A DNA stretch of 64,000 nt. Origin: Novosphingobium sp. (lineage in GTDB: Bacteria; Pseudomonadota; Alphaproteobacteria; Sphingomonadales; Sphingomonadaceae). Below the pieces are notes generated by a model. The model did not search any database and was not told the DNA's origin. It saw only the letters and a program-made list of their open reading frames with translations. Of this stretch, positions 1 to 9,411 are shown piece by piece; position 1 is the stretch's first letter, and every line of letters starts with the position of its first letter. The translations under genes were made by a program, and so were the position numbers. The DNA is taken from positions 131,501-195,500 of the forward strand of contig JACKKV010000003.1 in the NCBI GenBank assembly GCA_024236235.1, written 5' to 3'.

Positions 1-42
1 TCTGGCTCCGGCACCCGTTTCGCGATCACGAAAGGAACCCTC

Positions 43-360
43 ATGAAAAAGATCATCGCCGCTGCCATGCTGTCGTCCGCGCTGTTGGCGCTTTCCGCCT
101 GCGGCAGCTCGGACAGCGCTTCGGAAGAGGCTGAGGCCGATACGGTCGAAATTCCGGCGGATGAAGCCATGAGCGCCGATGTCCAGGCACCGGTTGCAGA
201 TGACGAAGGCACCTCCGAATCGGCTGACGATGCCAGCGAAGGCGAGGAAGCGAGCGCTGACGGGGAAGACCCGGTGGCCGCCGCTGCCAAGGCAGCCGAA
301 GCCGCTGCGGCTGATGCAGCCGCGGCTGCGTCCGCTGCTGCCGCACCCGCGACCGAGTAA
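43..360 (+). CDS. small acidic Ala-rich lipoprotein, function unknown
   Basis: A 105-residue exported protein. The N-terminus reads as a lipoprotein signal: a Lys pair, a hydrophobic run and a lipobox LSAC with the lipidated Cys at residue 20. The mature part is low-complexity: Ser/Glu/Asp-rich from about residue 21 to 77, then a strongly Ala-rich segment with few charges to the end. The start is supported by an AAAGGA ribosome-binding site at 31-36, six bases before the ATG. No catalytic motif is visible, and composition alone gives no function. It is followed within 8 bases by a second small lipoprotein, so the two are probably co-transcribed and sit at an envelope membrane. Confidence 0.7.
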   Translation: MKKIIAAAMLSSALLALSACGSSDSASEEAEADTVEIPADEAMSADVQAPVADDEGTSESADDASEGEEASADGEDPVAAAAKAAEAAAADAAAAASAAAAPATE

Positions 361-367
361 TCCGGCC

Positions 368-580
368 ATGAAGACCCCGTCCGGCCTGTGGCTGATCGCG
401 ATGCTTGCGCTGACCGCCTGTCAGCAGAGCGACAGCGATCCCGGGCCGGGCGGAGTCACCATTGGCGAAGCGCGCGCCCTGGACGAAGCCGCCGAAATGA
501 TCGAGCAGCATCGCCCCCCCGCAGGCCTGCTTGACAAGGCTGCGCCGGACCAGCCGACAGCAAAACCCCGGACGGACTGA
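368..580 (+). CDS. small lipoprotein, function unknown
   Basis: A 70-residue protein with a lipoprotein signal: MKTPSG, a hydrophobic run, then lipobox LTAC with Cys at residue 18. The remainder is short, hydrophilic and Pro-rich at the end. The ATG at 368 is chosen because it puts the signal peptide at the N-terminus; the longer frame opening at 179 would read antisense-like Arg/Pro-rich sequence across the preceding gene. It lies 8 bases after the first lipoprotein gene and ends 17 bases before the convergent uppP stop. No family is recognised. Confidence 0.6.
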   Translation: MKTPSGLWLIAMLALTACQQSDSDPGPGGVTIGEARALDEAAEMIEQHRPPAGLLDKAAPDQPTAKPRTD

Positions 581-596
581 TCCCTGTCAGCCAGCG

Positions 597-1409
597 TCAG
601 CGCGCGGCCAGCCAGCCGATCGCCAGCGCCCCGATCGCGATGCGATACCAGGCGAAGGGCGCGAAGCCGTGGCGGCTGACATAGGCGACGAAAGCCCGGA
701 TCACGACCAGCGCCACGATGAAGGAGACGATGAAGCCCACCGCGATCTCTCCCCATCCCACACCGCCCGATCCGCTGGCCATGGCATCCCAGTTATCCGC
801 CAGTTCCAGCGTCGATGCCCCGATCATCGTCGGCACAGCGAGAAAGAATGAAAATTCCGCGGCCGTCTTGCGCCCCACCCCCATCGCCAGCGCGCCCATG
901 ATCGTCGCGCCGGAACGGCTGACACCGGGGACCATCGCCAGGCACTGTGCAAAGCCGACCCCGATGGCCTGCTTCAGCGGCAGTTCACCGACCCCCACAT
1001 CCGCGCCCGGGCGGGCGACTTTTTCGATCGCCAGAATAGCGATCCCGCCCGCGATCAGCGCCCAGCCGACGATCGAGGGGCTGCCCAGCATGATGTCGAT
1101 CTGGTCCTTGAGGGCAAGGCCGAGTACCGCCGAGGGAAGGAAGGCGACCAGGATATTGCGCAGAAAGGCGAGCGAGCGTTTTTCCGCCCGCAATATGCCC
1201 AGGCCCGCCTCCCAGAACGTGGACCAGTATTGCACCACCACCGCCAGAATCGCGCCAAGCTGTATCACGACATTGAACAGCGCCCATTGATGCGCGTCAT
1301 AGCCGAACAGTTCCGTCGCGAGGATGAGATGCCCGGTCGAAGAGACCGGGATGAACTCGGTCAGTCCTTCGACAATGCCGAGCAGAATGGCGGTGAGGGT
1401 CTGGTCCAT
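597..1409 (-). CDS. uppP: undecaprenyl-diphosphatase UppP (BacA family)
   Basis: Integral membrane phosphatase that converts undecaprenyl diphosphate to the monophosphate, recycling the lipid carrier for peptidoglycan and surface polysaccharides. The 270 residues match the usual family length. Both diagnostic motifs are present: EGLTEFIPVSSTGHL at residues 14-28 and PGVSRSGAT at 161-169, which together carry the Glu-rich and Arg/Ser active-site residues. About eight hydrophobic segments are visible. It lies downstream of the M13 peptidase on the same strand (70-base gap). Carrier recycling also serves the Wzx/Wzy polysaccharide locus further along the window. Confidence 0.95.
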   Translation of the reverse strand: MDQTLTAILLGIVEGLTEFIPVSSTGHLILATELFGYDAHQWALFNVVIQLGAILAVVVQYWSTFWEAGLGILRAEKRSLAFLRNILVAFLPSAVLGLALKDQIDIMLGSPSIVGWALIAGGIAILAIEKVARPGADVGVGELPLKQAIGVGFAQCLAMVPGVSRSGATIMGALAMGVGRKTAAEFSFFLAVPTMIGASTLELADNWDAMASGSGGVGWGEIAVGFIVSFIVALVVIRAFVAYVSRHGFAPFAWYRIAIGALAIGWLAAR

Positions 1410-1479
1410 AACAGCTTGGGCAGGGTGAAGGCGGGCGCGGCGCGGATGTCAAGAATCCGCCAGGCGCCCCGCCCGCTTA

Positions 1480-3612
1480 TCACCAGATGCGCACCCGTTC
1501 TTCGGGCGGAAGATACAGCGCATCGCCCGGCTTGACGCCAAAGGCATCGTACCAGGCGTCCATGTTGCGGACCACGCCGTTGACGCGGAATTGCTCGGGC
1601 GAATGGGGATCGGTCACCAGCCGCTGGCGCAGATTGTCCTCGCGATTGGCCGCCCGCCAGACCTGCGCCCAGGCCAGGAAAAAGCGCTGCTCGCCCGTGA
1701 AACCGTCAATCACCGGTGCCTCTTTCCCGCCCAGCGCCATGCGATATGCCCGCAGGGCAAGGCTGAGCCCGGCCAGATCGCCGATATTCTCGCCCAGCGT
1801 CAGCCGCCCGTTGACGCAGGTCTTGCCATCGTCAAGCGGGCACATCCGGTCATATTGTTCAGCCAGCTTCGCGCCCAGCGCGGCAAAGGCCTTGCCGTCA
1901 GCCTCGCTCCACCAGTCGCGCAGCATGCCGGTGCCGTCCGACTTGGCCCCCTGATCGTCGAACCCGTGACCGATCTCATGCCCGATCACTGCGCCGATCG
2001 CCCCGTAATTGACCGCCATATCCGCCTGCGCGTTGAAGAAGGGCGGCTGCAGGATACCCGCCGGGAAAACGATCTCGTTCGTGGTCGGGTTGTAATAGGC
2101 GTTGACCGTCTGGGGCAGCATGAACCATTCGCTGCGGTCGACCGGCCCGCCGAGCTTCGCCAGATCGTCCCGCCAGCCCCATGCACCTGCGGCCACGCCA
2201 TTTTCCAGCGGCTTGTCCGGCGCGATCTGAAGCCCGTCATAGGTCTTGAACTTGTCAGGATAGCCGATCTTGGTGGTGAACAGCGCCAGCTTGCCTTCGG
2301 CTTCCGCCTTGGTCGCGTCGCTCATCCACGCATTTTCAGCGAGGCTTTGCGCCATCGCCTTGCGCAGATTGCTGACCAGCGCATCCATGGCGGCCTTGTT
2401 TTCCGGCGGGAAATAGCGTGTGACATAAGACTGGCCCAGCGCTTCGCCCAATTGCCCTTCGACATTGTCTATCGCCCGTTTCCAGCGCGGTCGCTGTTCC
2501 TGCGTGCCGCGCAGCGTGCGTCCGAAGAAATCGAAGGCGGCATCGTCAATCTCGCGCGGCAACACGTCGGAATTGCCGGACAGGAACCGCACGGCCATCC
2601 ATGCCTGAATGGTCGCCAGCGGCGCTTCTTCCAGCAGCTTCATCATCGCCGGAAAACCACCGCCGATCTTGCCCAGATCCTCGGCGGAGATGCCCAGCTC
2701 TTTCGCTTTTTCCGCGCTTGGCGGGATCTGAGGCACGACGAACCGGGTGACATCGCCCAGCCCGGAAACCGCCAGCATGGTGTCGAGCGGCACGGCCCCG
2801 GCCAGTTGCGACACTTCAGCGTGAGTCAGCTCGTTATAAGTCAGGTCGCGATTGCGCGCGACCGCCCGGTCCCATGCCAGCCGCGCGAAACTGTCTTCAA
2901 ATGCATAGACCGTGCGCGCCACCCCATCCGGGTCAGCATAACCGGCCTTGCCCAGCAAAAAGGCCATATAGGCCCGGTATTTCGCCTGGATCTCGCGCGA
3001 TTTGTCATCGGTTTTCAGGTAATAATCGCGGTCAGGCAAACCCATCGCGCCCGCGCCAAGCCCGACGGTGTAGCGATCGGGTTGCTTCTGGTCGACCATC
3101 ACCCAGGCCCCAACGGGTGACGGATAGCCCGGCTTTCCGAACAGCACGGCCAGTTCTTCAAGCGACTTCGCCTGATAGATCGCACTCAGATAGGGCCATG
3201 CCGGGGCAAGGCCCGCCGCATCGATCGACGGTTGATCGAGATAGGCGCGGTAGGAATCGACAATCCGCTGTTCCAGCGATCCCGGCGCATGACGCTGCGC
3301 CACCAGTTCATCGACCAGCGCGCGCACGTCGGCTTGCGACTTTTCATTGAGCATGGTGAAGGCGCCATAGCGGCCATGTTCGGCGGGAATCGGATTTTCC
3401 GCGATCCAGCGGCGATTGACATAAGCGAAGAAATCATCGCCGGGCCGGATTGCCGGGTCGAGCCCTGCGGTATCGATCCCCCAATTGCCGAAATGCATCT
3501 GCGGGGGCGGGACCGCTTCTGTCGTTTCGGGCGCAGCCTCCTGCGCGTGCACGGAAATCGCCGGGGCAAGCGCCATCAGCGCGGCGCAAAGCGTGAGCAT
3601 GGGTCTGGTCAT
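1480..3612 (-). CDS. M13 family zinc metallopeptidase (PepO/neprilysin-like)
   Basis: Predicted secreted endopeptidase of 710 residues, normal for M13 enzymes. The start at 3612 is chosen because it gives a clean signal peptide (MTRPMLTLCAALMALAP, cleavage near VHAQ); the frame is open for another 48 codons upstream, but that extension is hydrophilic and unlike the family. The zinc site HEIGHGFDDQGAK (near residue 545) and the third-ligand region GENIGDLAGL (near 605; the usual GENxAD motif, here GENIGD) are intact, as are the substrate-binding NAYYNP motif and the C-terminal tail ending in W. Members usually cut short peptides in the periplasm or outside the cell. It follows the ABC exporter by 73 bases on the same strand. 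Confidence 0.92.
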   Translation of the reverse strand: MTRPMLTLCAALMALAPAISVHAQEAAPETTEAVPPPQMHFGNWGIDTAGLDPAIRPGDDFFAYVNRRWIAENPIPAEHGRYGAFTMLNEKSQADVRALVDELVAQRHAPGSLEQRIVDSYRAYLDQPSIDAAGLAPAWPYLSAIYQAKSLEELAVLFGKPGYPSPVGAWVMVDQKQPDRYTVGLGAGAMGLPDRDYYLKTDDKSREIQAKYRAYMAFLLGKAGYADPDGVARTVYAFEDSFARLAWDRAVARNRDLTYNELTHAEVSQLAGAVPLDTMLAVSGLGDVTRFVVPQIPPSAEKAKELGISAEDLGKIGGGFPAMMKLLEEAPLATIQAWMAVRFLSGNSDVLPREIDDAAFDFFGRTLRGTQEQRPRWKRAIDNVEGQLGEALGQSYVTRYFPPENKAAMDALVSNLRKAMAQSLAENAWMSDATKAEAEGKLALFTTKIGYPDKFKTYDGLQIAPDKPLENGVAAGAWGWRDDLAKLGGPVDRSEWFMLPQTVNAYYNPTTNEIVFPAGILQPPFFNAQADMAVNYGAIGAVIGHEIGHGFDDQGAKSDGTGMLRDWWSEADGKAFAALGAKLAEQYDRMCPLDDGKTCVNGRLTLGENIGDLAGLSLALRAYRMALGGKEAPVIDGFTGEQRFFLAWAQVWRAANREDNLRQRLVTDPHSPEQFRVNGVVRNMDAWYDAFGVKPGDALYLPPEERVRIW

Positions 3613-3685
3613 GAGCGCATTCCTTGGCAAGGCAATCTGAACGGGCGGTGAGCGCGGGTCTGGTGCATGGACCGGCACCGCAGGT

Positions 3686-5521
3686 TCAATCGGCCTGATC
3701 GAACTGCAGCCGGGCGAGACGCGCATAAAGCCCGTCTGCCGCGCTGAGCGAGACATGCGTGCCCTGTTCGACGATCCGCCCTGCCTCCATCACCACAATC
3801 CGGTCGGCGGCGCGCACGGTGGCCAGGCGATGCGCAATGACGAGCGTGGTGCGTTGTTCCATCAGCCGGTCAAGCGCCTGCTGCACAAGTTGTTCGCTCT
3901 CCGCGTCCAGCGCGCTGGTCGCTTCGTCCAGCAGCAGGATCGGCGCATCGCGCAACAGGGCGCGGGCGATCGCCACCCGCTGGCGCTGCCCGCCGGACAG
4001 GCGGGCGCCGCTTTCGCCAAGGAAGGTGTCCAGCCCTTCAGGCAGGGCGCGCAGGAACGAGGCGGCATTGGCCGCTTCGGCAGCCTGCCAGATCTCGTCA
4101 TCAGCCGCGTCCCACTTGCCATAGCGCAGATTGTCGCGGGCGCTGGCGGCAAACAGGGTGCCTTCCTGCGGAACGAAGGCGATGCGCTGGCGAATCGCGG
4201 CCGGGTCCGCACTGGTGAGCGGGACGCCATCAAGGCGGATCGTACCCGCCTGCGGATCGTAGAATCGTTCCGCGAGCTGGAATATGGTGGACTTGCCCGC
4301 ACCCGAAGGGCCGACAATGGCCACCGTCTCGCCCGGCTCGACCACCAGCGTGAAATCGTCCAGGGCGGCCGTTTCAAGCCGGGTCGGATAACGGAAAGTG
4401 ACATTCTGGAACGACAGCGCGCCGCGCGGCGGTTCGGGCAGGGCCTGCGGGCGGGCGGGTGCCGCAATATCGGGACGGGCGGTCAGCAATTCGCTGAGAC
4501 GGCTGGCCGCGCCCGCCCCGCGCAGCAGATCGCCATAGGTTTCGGTAAGCGCGCCGAATGCGCCCGCGACCAGGGCCGAGGTGATGATGAATGCGGCAAT
4601 GGTGCCGCCGCTGATCTCGCCACTGGCCACGCCCAGCGCGCCGCGCCAGATGAGGAGGGTGATGGTGCCAAACACCACGGCGATGACAATCGCGGTCATC
4701 AGCGCGCGGATCAGGATGCGCCGCCGCGCGGTGTTGAAGCTGCGTTCCACAGCAGCGGCAAAGCGCTCTTCCTCGCGCCGTTCCTGATTGAAGCCCTGCA
4801 CGATCTTCATCGCGCCGAGCACTTCGGCAATCATCGCGCCAACATCAGCAATGCGGTCCTGGCTGCTGCGCGAGGCGCGGCGCAGGCGACGGCCGAACAG
4901 TGACAGCGGCAGGACCACCAGCGGAATGCCGATGATCAGGCCCAGTGCCAGCCGGGGCGCCAGCGCGAAGAGATAAGCCGTGCCGCCGATGGCGAGGATG
5001 AGGTTGCGCAGGGCAATGGAAATCGTGCTGCCCACCACCTGTTCGATGATGGTGGTGTCTGCCGTCATGCGCGAGGCGATCTCGCCGGGGCTGTTTTCCT
5101 CGAAAAAGCCTGGCGAGAGCCGCAGCAGGTTCTGCTGCACCTGCCTGCGGATGTCAGCCACGACCCGTTCGCCCAGCCAGGATACGAAATAGAAGCGGAA
5201 GGCCGTGCCGATCGCCAGTACGCCCACGATCAGCAGCAGATACTGGAACCAGCGCCCGATATCGTGCGGGTCGCCACCTGCGGCAAAACCCCGGTCAATG
5301 ATCAGCTTGAACCCTGACGGGATGGCCAGCGTGGCTGTGGCCGTAACCGTGAGCGCGAGCAGCGCCATCGCCACCGTCCCGGGATAGGCCAGTGCGGCGC
5401 GCGCGATCATCGCCAGCGGGCGCATGTCGCGCGAGGCGGGCGCTTCGCCCGCCACGGGTTCGCGGCGGGATCGCGCAAACATGCGGCGGCGGCTGCCGTT
5501 CTGGGGTGCAGGGGTGTCCAT
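3686..5521 (-). CDS. ABC exporter, fused permease and ATPase (MsbA/lipid A-type or multidrug)
   Basis: A 611-residue half-transporter: an N-terminal six-helix type-1 exporter domain (about residues 35-330) followed by an ATPase domain. The ATPase shows Walker A GPSGAGKST near 400, signature LSGGQ near 510, Walker B ILLLDEATSALD near 530 and the H-loop in VIAHRL. It should act as a homodimer in the inner membrane. Architecture is that of MsbA and lipid/multidrug exporters, but the substrate cannot be read from sequence. It is the first gene of a minus-strand run with the M13 peptidase and uppP, and is divergent from phaZ across a 181-base intergenic region. Confidence 0.88.
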   Translation of the reverse strand: MDTPAPQNGSRRRMFARSRREPVAGEAPASRDMRPLAMIARAALAYPGTVAMALLALTVTATATLAIPSGFKLIIDRGFAAGGDPHDIGRWFQYLLLIVGVLAIGTAFRFYFVSWLGERVVADIRRQVQQNLLRLSPGFFEENSPGEIASRMTADTTIIEQVVGSTISIALRNLILAIGGTAYLFALAPRLALGLIIGIPLVVLPLSLFGRRLRRASRSSQDRIADVGAMIAEVLGAMKIVQGFNQERREEERFAAAVERSFNTARRRILIRALMTAIVIAVVFGTITLLIWRGALGVASGEISGGTIAAFIITSALVAGAFGALTETYGDLLRGAGAASRLSELLTARPDIAAPARPQALPEPPRGALSFQNVTFRYPTRLETAALDDFTLVVEPGETVAIVGPSGAGKSTIFQLAERFYDPQAGTIRLDGVPLTSADPAAIRQRIAFVPQEGTLFAASARDNLRYGKWDAADDEIWQAAEAANAASFLRALPEGLDTFLGESGARLSGGQRQRVAIARALLRDAPILLLDEATSALDAESEQLVQQALDRLMEQRTTLVIAHRLATVRAADRIVVMEAGRIVEQGTHVSLSAADGLYARLARLQFDQAD

Positions 5522-5618
5522 CTGGCGCGGGCCACTTAGGCCGTGACGCGCCGTGACGCAACGCCAGACCGGATTTGAATTGAACCGATTTTCCCGAAAT
5601 CTTCACCGCTCCAGTTGC

Positions 5619-5633
5619 TGTTGCATTGCAACA
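5619..5633. promoter_or_regulatory. 15-bp perfect palindrome upstream of phaZ, candidate PhaR-type operator
   Basis: TGTTGCATTGCAACA is a perfect 7+1+7 inverted repeat containing the core TGC-N3-GCA. It lies 70 bases before the phaZ start and about 100 bases before the divergent ABC exporter start. Alphaproteobacterial PhaR, a PHB-responsive repressor, is known to bind TGC-N3/4-GCA-type sites near PHA genes. Assigning it to PhaR is inference. Confidence 0.45.
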
Positions 5634-5702
5634 ACGCCCGGTTCGGTGCAAAGTGTTCAGTCCGGGTAGCTTGCCCTACCCTGTTTGATTTGGGGATTTA
5701 TC

Positions 5703-6947
5703 TTGCTTTACAACGCCTTCGAAATGCAGCGTGCCGTTCTGCGCGGTGCCAGCGCCTGGGCCACGGTAGGCGCAGAAATACTTTCGAACCCGCGTCTGGC
5801 AATCGGCTATCTCGGGCTTGGGCCGGTCATGGCTTCCGCGCTCGACGTTTTTGCACATGCCACTGCCCCGCGCCGCAAGCCGGAGTTCGGGATCGATCAT
5901 GTTACGGTCGATGGCACCGAACATAGGGTAAGCGAAACGGTCGCAATGACCAAACCATTCGGTTCACTACAACATTTCACGCATGAAGGCCTGCCCGCCA
6001 ATGCCCCCCGGCTGCTGGTCGTGGCCCCGATGAGCGGCCATTACGCCACCCTGCTGCGCGGCACGGTTGAACGCATGCTGGAACATGCCGAAGTCTATGT
6101 GACGGACTGGGCTGACGCCAAGATGGTGCCCCTGAAAGAAGGCCAGTTCGACCTTGACGACTATATCGATTATCTGGTCGAGTTCCTCGCCTTCATCGGG
6201 CCGGGCGCGCATATGGTGGCAGTGTGCCAGCCTTCGGTTCCCGCCCTTGCCGCCACGGCGGTGATGGCTGCGGAAAAACACCCTTGCCGCCCCGCCACGC
6301 TGACCATGATGGGCGGGCCGATTGACACGCGCAAGGCGCCGACCACGGTCAATGAACTGGCCATGCAGCGCCCGCTCAGCTGGTTCAAGGGCAACGTCAT
6401 CGCCACCGTGCCGATGCATTATCCGGGCGCCGGGCGGAAGGTTTACCCCGGCTTCATGCAGCTCGCCAGTTTCATGTCGATGAATCTCGGCAATCACATC
6501 ATGAGCCATTACGAGATGTTCAAGCATCTGGTGGTGGGCGATGATGAAAGCGCCGATGCGACCAAGGAATTCTACGACGAATATCTCTCGGTCTGCGACA
6601 TGACGGCGGAATTCTATCTCCAGACGGTCGAACTGGTGTTCCAGAAGCACGCCCTGCCCAAAGGCACCTTCATGCATCGCGGCAAGAAGGTGGATCTGGG
6701 CGCGATCACTGACACCGCCATTCTCGCGGTTGAAGGCGAACGGGACGATATTTCGGGCATCGGCCAGACCAGGGCGGCGCTGACCCTGGCAACCGGTCTG
6801 CCGGACGAGATGAAGCAATATCATCTCGCCAAAACGGTCGGCCATTACGGCATTTTCAACGGCACCAAGTGGCGCACGTCAATCGCGCCGGTGCTTGAGG
6901 GCTGGATGCGCCGCCACGCCCGCCGTCAACTGCGTGCAGTCGCCTGA
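5703..6947 (+). CDS. phaZ: intracellular polyhydroxybutyrate depolymerase
   Basis: Predicted to hydrolyse intracellular PHB granules to 3-hydroxybutyrate units. The 414 residues have the usual length. The start is taken as TTG at 5703, giving the family-typical N-terminus (M)LYNAFEMQR; GGGGA lies eight bases upstream. An upstream TTG at 5685 would add six atypical residues. The nucleophile region VAVCQPSVP has a Cys near residue 175, matching the Cys nucleophile of this depolymerase class rather than a Ser lipase box; the C-terminal H in KTVGHYGIFNG is the likely catalytic His. There is no signal peptide, as expected. A PhaR-like palindrome lies upstream, and phaB is elsewhere in the window. 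The last 22 bases overlap the convergent acyltransferase gene. Confidence 0.9.
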   Translation: MLYNAFEMQRAVLRGASAWATVGAEILSNPRLAIGYLGLGPVMASALDVFAHATAPRRKPEFGIDHVTVDGTEHRVSETVAMTKPFGSLQHFTHEGLPANAPRLLVVAPMSGHYATLLRGTVERMLEHAEVYVTDWADAKMVPLKEGQFDLDDYIDYLVEFLAFIGPGAHMVAVCQPSVPALAATAVMAAEKHPCRPATLTMMGGPIDTRKAPTTVNELAMQRPLSWFKGNVIATVPMHYPGAGRKVYPGFMQLASFMSMNLGNHIMSHYEMFKHLVVGDDESADATKEFYDEYLSVCDMTAEFYLQTVELVFQKHALPKGTFMHRGKKVDLGAITDTAILAVEGERDDISGIGQTRAALTLATGLPDEMKQYHLAKTVGHYGIFNGTKWRTSIAPVLEGWMRRHARRQLRAVA

Positions 6948-8038
6948 CCCGGACGGTGCAGCCTCTCGGGCATGTGCCGGTTGATCCAGCGCTGAGCCGG
7001 CTTTTCGACGCCGTGATAAAGCGCGGCTGACGCAGCCAGCACCAGCAGGAGATAGCCGAACAGCTGCGCCCAGCCCATCCGCAGACTGGCATCGACGAAG
7101 GCGATCTTGAACAGCACCAGCAGGAAGAAATGCACCAGATAGGTTGAATAGCTGACTTCGCCCAGCCAGTGCGGCAGCGGGCGGGACAGCACGCGATCGA
7201 CCGGCCCGCGATCCAGCGCCAGAGCCAGCAGCAGCGCCGCGAACAGCGCGGGGACGAAGGCGCTTTCACCGGGCCGGGCCAGCATCCCCGCAGCCAGCAC
7301 GGCCAGCACCGCAAGCCAGCAGCGCGAACGCGCCGCCGGCAGATCGCGCCAGCGTTGCCACAGGGCGCACAGCACCGTGCCCGCCGCAAATTCGAAGATG
7401 CAGCGAGTCAGGCCCAGCCGGGCGATCTGGCCGCCCAGACTGCTCTCCCCGCTGACTGCGAACACCGCATGCAGCGCAGCCAGTATCAACGCCAGCGCCC
7501 CGATCAGCACCGGCGTGCCGCGCCGGTCCCACACCGCGCCGACCGCCAGGGCCGGAAACAGGATATAGGCCGCCAGTTCGGTGCTGATCGACCATGCAGG
7601 ATGATTCCACGCAAGATCCGCCGTGAAGCCCCAGTTCTGCACTAACAGTACGTGCAACGGCAGCTCCGCGAACGGATAGGCGCCATGATCGCGCCCGGTC
7701 AGCAGCAGCGCCAGCGCAAAGGCGCACATCGCGGCCAGGATAAAGCCATGCAGCGGCCAGATACGGGCCAGCCGCCGCCACAGGAACGGGCCGCTGGCAG
7801 CAAGCCCCACCCGTCCGAATTGCGGCCCGTAATTGTACCACATGACGAAGCCCGACAGCATGAAGAACAGATCGACGGCAAGATACCCCTTGGCCAGCAT
7901 TTCGATCAGCCAGGCTGGCGCGGTGCCAACCATCAGTGTGCGGGCGTGATAGAGCACCACCAGCCAGGCGGCGATCCCGCGGATGCCCGTCAGCGCGCGC
8001 AGTTCCGCCTTGTCCGGATGCGCCGGTGCCCGGGTCAT
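6926..8038 (-). CDS. acyltransferase 3 family membrane protein (OafA/YrhL type)
   Basis: A 370-residue multi-pass membrane protein of the acyltransferase 3 family, which transfers acetyl or other acyl groups to surface sugars. The N-terminus shows the family signature ALTGIRGIAAWLVVLYHAR, including the conserved Arg and His, followed by DLFFMLSGFVMWY; about ten hydrophobic segments follow. Its ATG overlaps the stop of the upstream exosortase-associated ligase-like gene by 4 bases (ATGA), so they are translationally coupled and probably act on the same glycan. Its 3' end overlaps phaZ by 22 bases, tail to tail. Confidence 0.88.
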   Translation of the reverse strand: MTRAPAHPDKAELRALTGIRGIAAWLVVLYHARTLMVGTAPAWLIEMLAKGYLAVDLFFMLSGFVMWYNYGPQFGRVGLAASGPFLWRRLARIWPLHGFILAAMCAFALALLLTGRDHGAYPFAELPLHVLLVQNWGFTADLAWNHPAWSISTELAAYILFPALAVGAVWDRRGTPVLIGALALILAALHAVFAVSGESSLGGQIARLGLTRCIFEFAAGTVLCALWQRWRDLPAARSRCWLAVLAVLAAGMLARPGESAFVPALFAALLLALALDRGPVDRVLSRPLPHWLGEVSYSTYLVHFFLLVLFKIAFVDASLRMGWAQLFGYLLLVLAASAALYHGVEKPAQRWINRHMPERLHRPGQATARS

Positions 8039-9411
8039 GCCGCTTCTCCTTCCGCGAGGCTTCCAGCCGCTTGTGCTGGCCGCTGCGGTCGCCGCGCGGC
8101 CCGTGCCGCGCCTTCGCGCCGGACGATATTGGCAAGGCCGATTTCCAGCGCGGCGATCATGTAGATGAAGGACTGAAACGCCACGCCGGTAAACAACGCG
8201 CCAACCATATAGACGATATGCGCCTGTTGCAGCGCATTGGCCAACTGGCCCTGGCGCATTTCGACCGCATTATCGCTCTTGCGGAAGCGTCGCCGGATTG
8301 TCTCCATGTTGAGCAGGCCCAGGGCATGGAAGGTCAGCCACAGAACCAGGCCGGGCCAGCCCTGTTCACCCAGCATCTCGAAATAGGCGGAATGGAAGGC
8401 GCGCCCTTCGTCAGTCACCTGCTGCGTGCTGACGCTGGTCGAATTGCCCTCGCTCGTCTCGACGCGCGTGTTGTAAGTGAAGCTGTTGCCCAGATAGGCG
8501 TCAAATCCGCCGCCCAGCGGCTTTTCCTTCACATAATCGAGCGTCCATTTCCACACGGCAAGGCGGGTGGAAGCGGATTCATCGCCTTGGTAGGATCCGA
8601 TGGTCCCCATCCGCTCGGTAAAGCTGCTGGGCAGAAAGGGGATCGCGGCCAGCATCGCCAGCCCCGCCGCCCCGGCAAAGACAAAGCGATATTTCACCGT
8701 GCGCATCATCACCACGCCCAGCACCACCGCGCACAGCATCCCGGTGCGCGTGGAAGTGCCGACCGGGATCAGCAGGCAGGCAAAGACCAGCGCCGCCGCA
8801 AACAGCGTAACACGCCGTTCGGGCGGGAAGATCGTGCCGAAGCGGGCAAGCCAGATGACCAGCGGGATGATCGCGATGGCGGCGGTGGAAATGGTGCTGC
8901 CTTCGTAAATGCCGCTGTCATCCAGCACGAAGAATTTGAGCATGGCATAGCCGCCTCCGCCGAACACCGTCTTCATCCCGCCATCGATCGCGATCGCACC
9001 GATCGACAGGGTGATGAACAGCGCCGCCGCTTCGATCCGCAGGCGGCTGGTGAGCGCAAGGGGCAGAAAAATCGCGAAGACGAGTGACTTCCACACCCAG
9101 TCCCATTTCAGCGCCGCTTCTTCCGGGAACGCGGCCATCGGCAGGGTCAGCGCGCAATAGGCGAGCAGCAGCAGCAGCAGAAACTGCCGGAATGAAAAGC
9201 GCACCCCCTGTTTCCGGTCGAACAGCAACCAGCCGCCGAAGGCAGCGGCAAAGGCGATCAGCGAAAAGGGAACCTTGGGCAGGATCGCCCAGCCAATCTT
9301 CTGCGGGCCGACCAGGTCGACATAAATATAGGTCAGCACCCAGATGAACGGCTGGCGCAGCCCGAGCACCAGCAGCGTGGCGAAAAAGGCGAGGAGGACG
9401 AGCTCAAGCAT
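8035..9411 (-). CDS. putative O-glycosylation ligase, exosortase-A-system-associated (DUF5935, Wzy/WaaL-like)
   Basis: A 458-residue polytopic membrane protein. The N-terminal part (LRQPFIWVLTYIYVDLVGPQK, then GGWLLFDRK) matches what I recall of the DUF5935 domain of exosortase-A-associated O-ligase-like proteins, and the later half has the O-antigen ligase pattern: a large loop after about residue 250, then FHSAYFEMLGEQGWPG. Such proteins are predicted to polymerise or ligate lipid-linked glycans at the periplasmic face. The start at 9411 is chosen over the open upstream extension because it begins with a hydrophobic helix. It overlaps the small upstream membrane protein gene by 8 bases and the acyltransferase by 4. 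The substrate is unknown. Confidence 0.82.
   Translation of the reverse strand: MLELVLLAFFATLLVLGLRQPFIWVLTYIYVDLVGPQKIGWAILPKVPFSLIAFAAAFGGWLLFDRKQGVRFSFRQFLLLLLLAYCALTLPMAAFPEEAALKWDWVWKSLVFAIFLPLALTSRLRIEAAALFITLSIGAIAIDGGMKTVFGGGGYAMLKFFVLDDSGIYEGSTISTAAIAIIPLVIWLARFGTIFPPERRVTLFAAALVFACLLIPVGTSTRTGMLCAVVLGVVMMRTVKYRFVFAGAAGLAMLAAIPFLPSSFTERMGTIGSYQGDESASTRLAVWKWTLDYVKEKPLGGGFDAYLGNSFTYNTRVETSEGNSTSVSTQQVTDEGRAFHSAYFEMLGEQGWPGLVLWLTFHALGLLNMETIRRRFRKSDNAVEMRQGQLANALQQAHIVYMVGALFTGVAFQSFIYMIAALEIGLANIVRREGAARAARRPQRPAQAAGSLAEGEAA

Noticed and set aside
1591..3120. A 509-codon frame antisense to the M13 peptidase
   Set aside because: All M13 catalytic motifs are on the minus strand; the antisense product has no family pattern.
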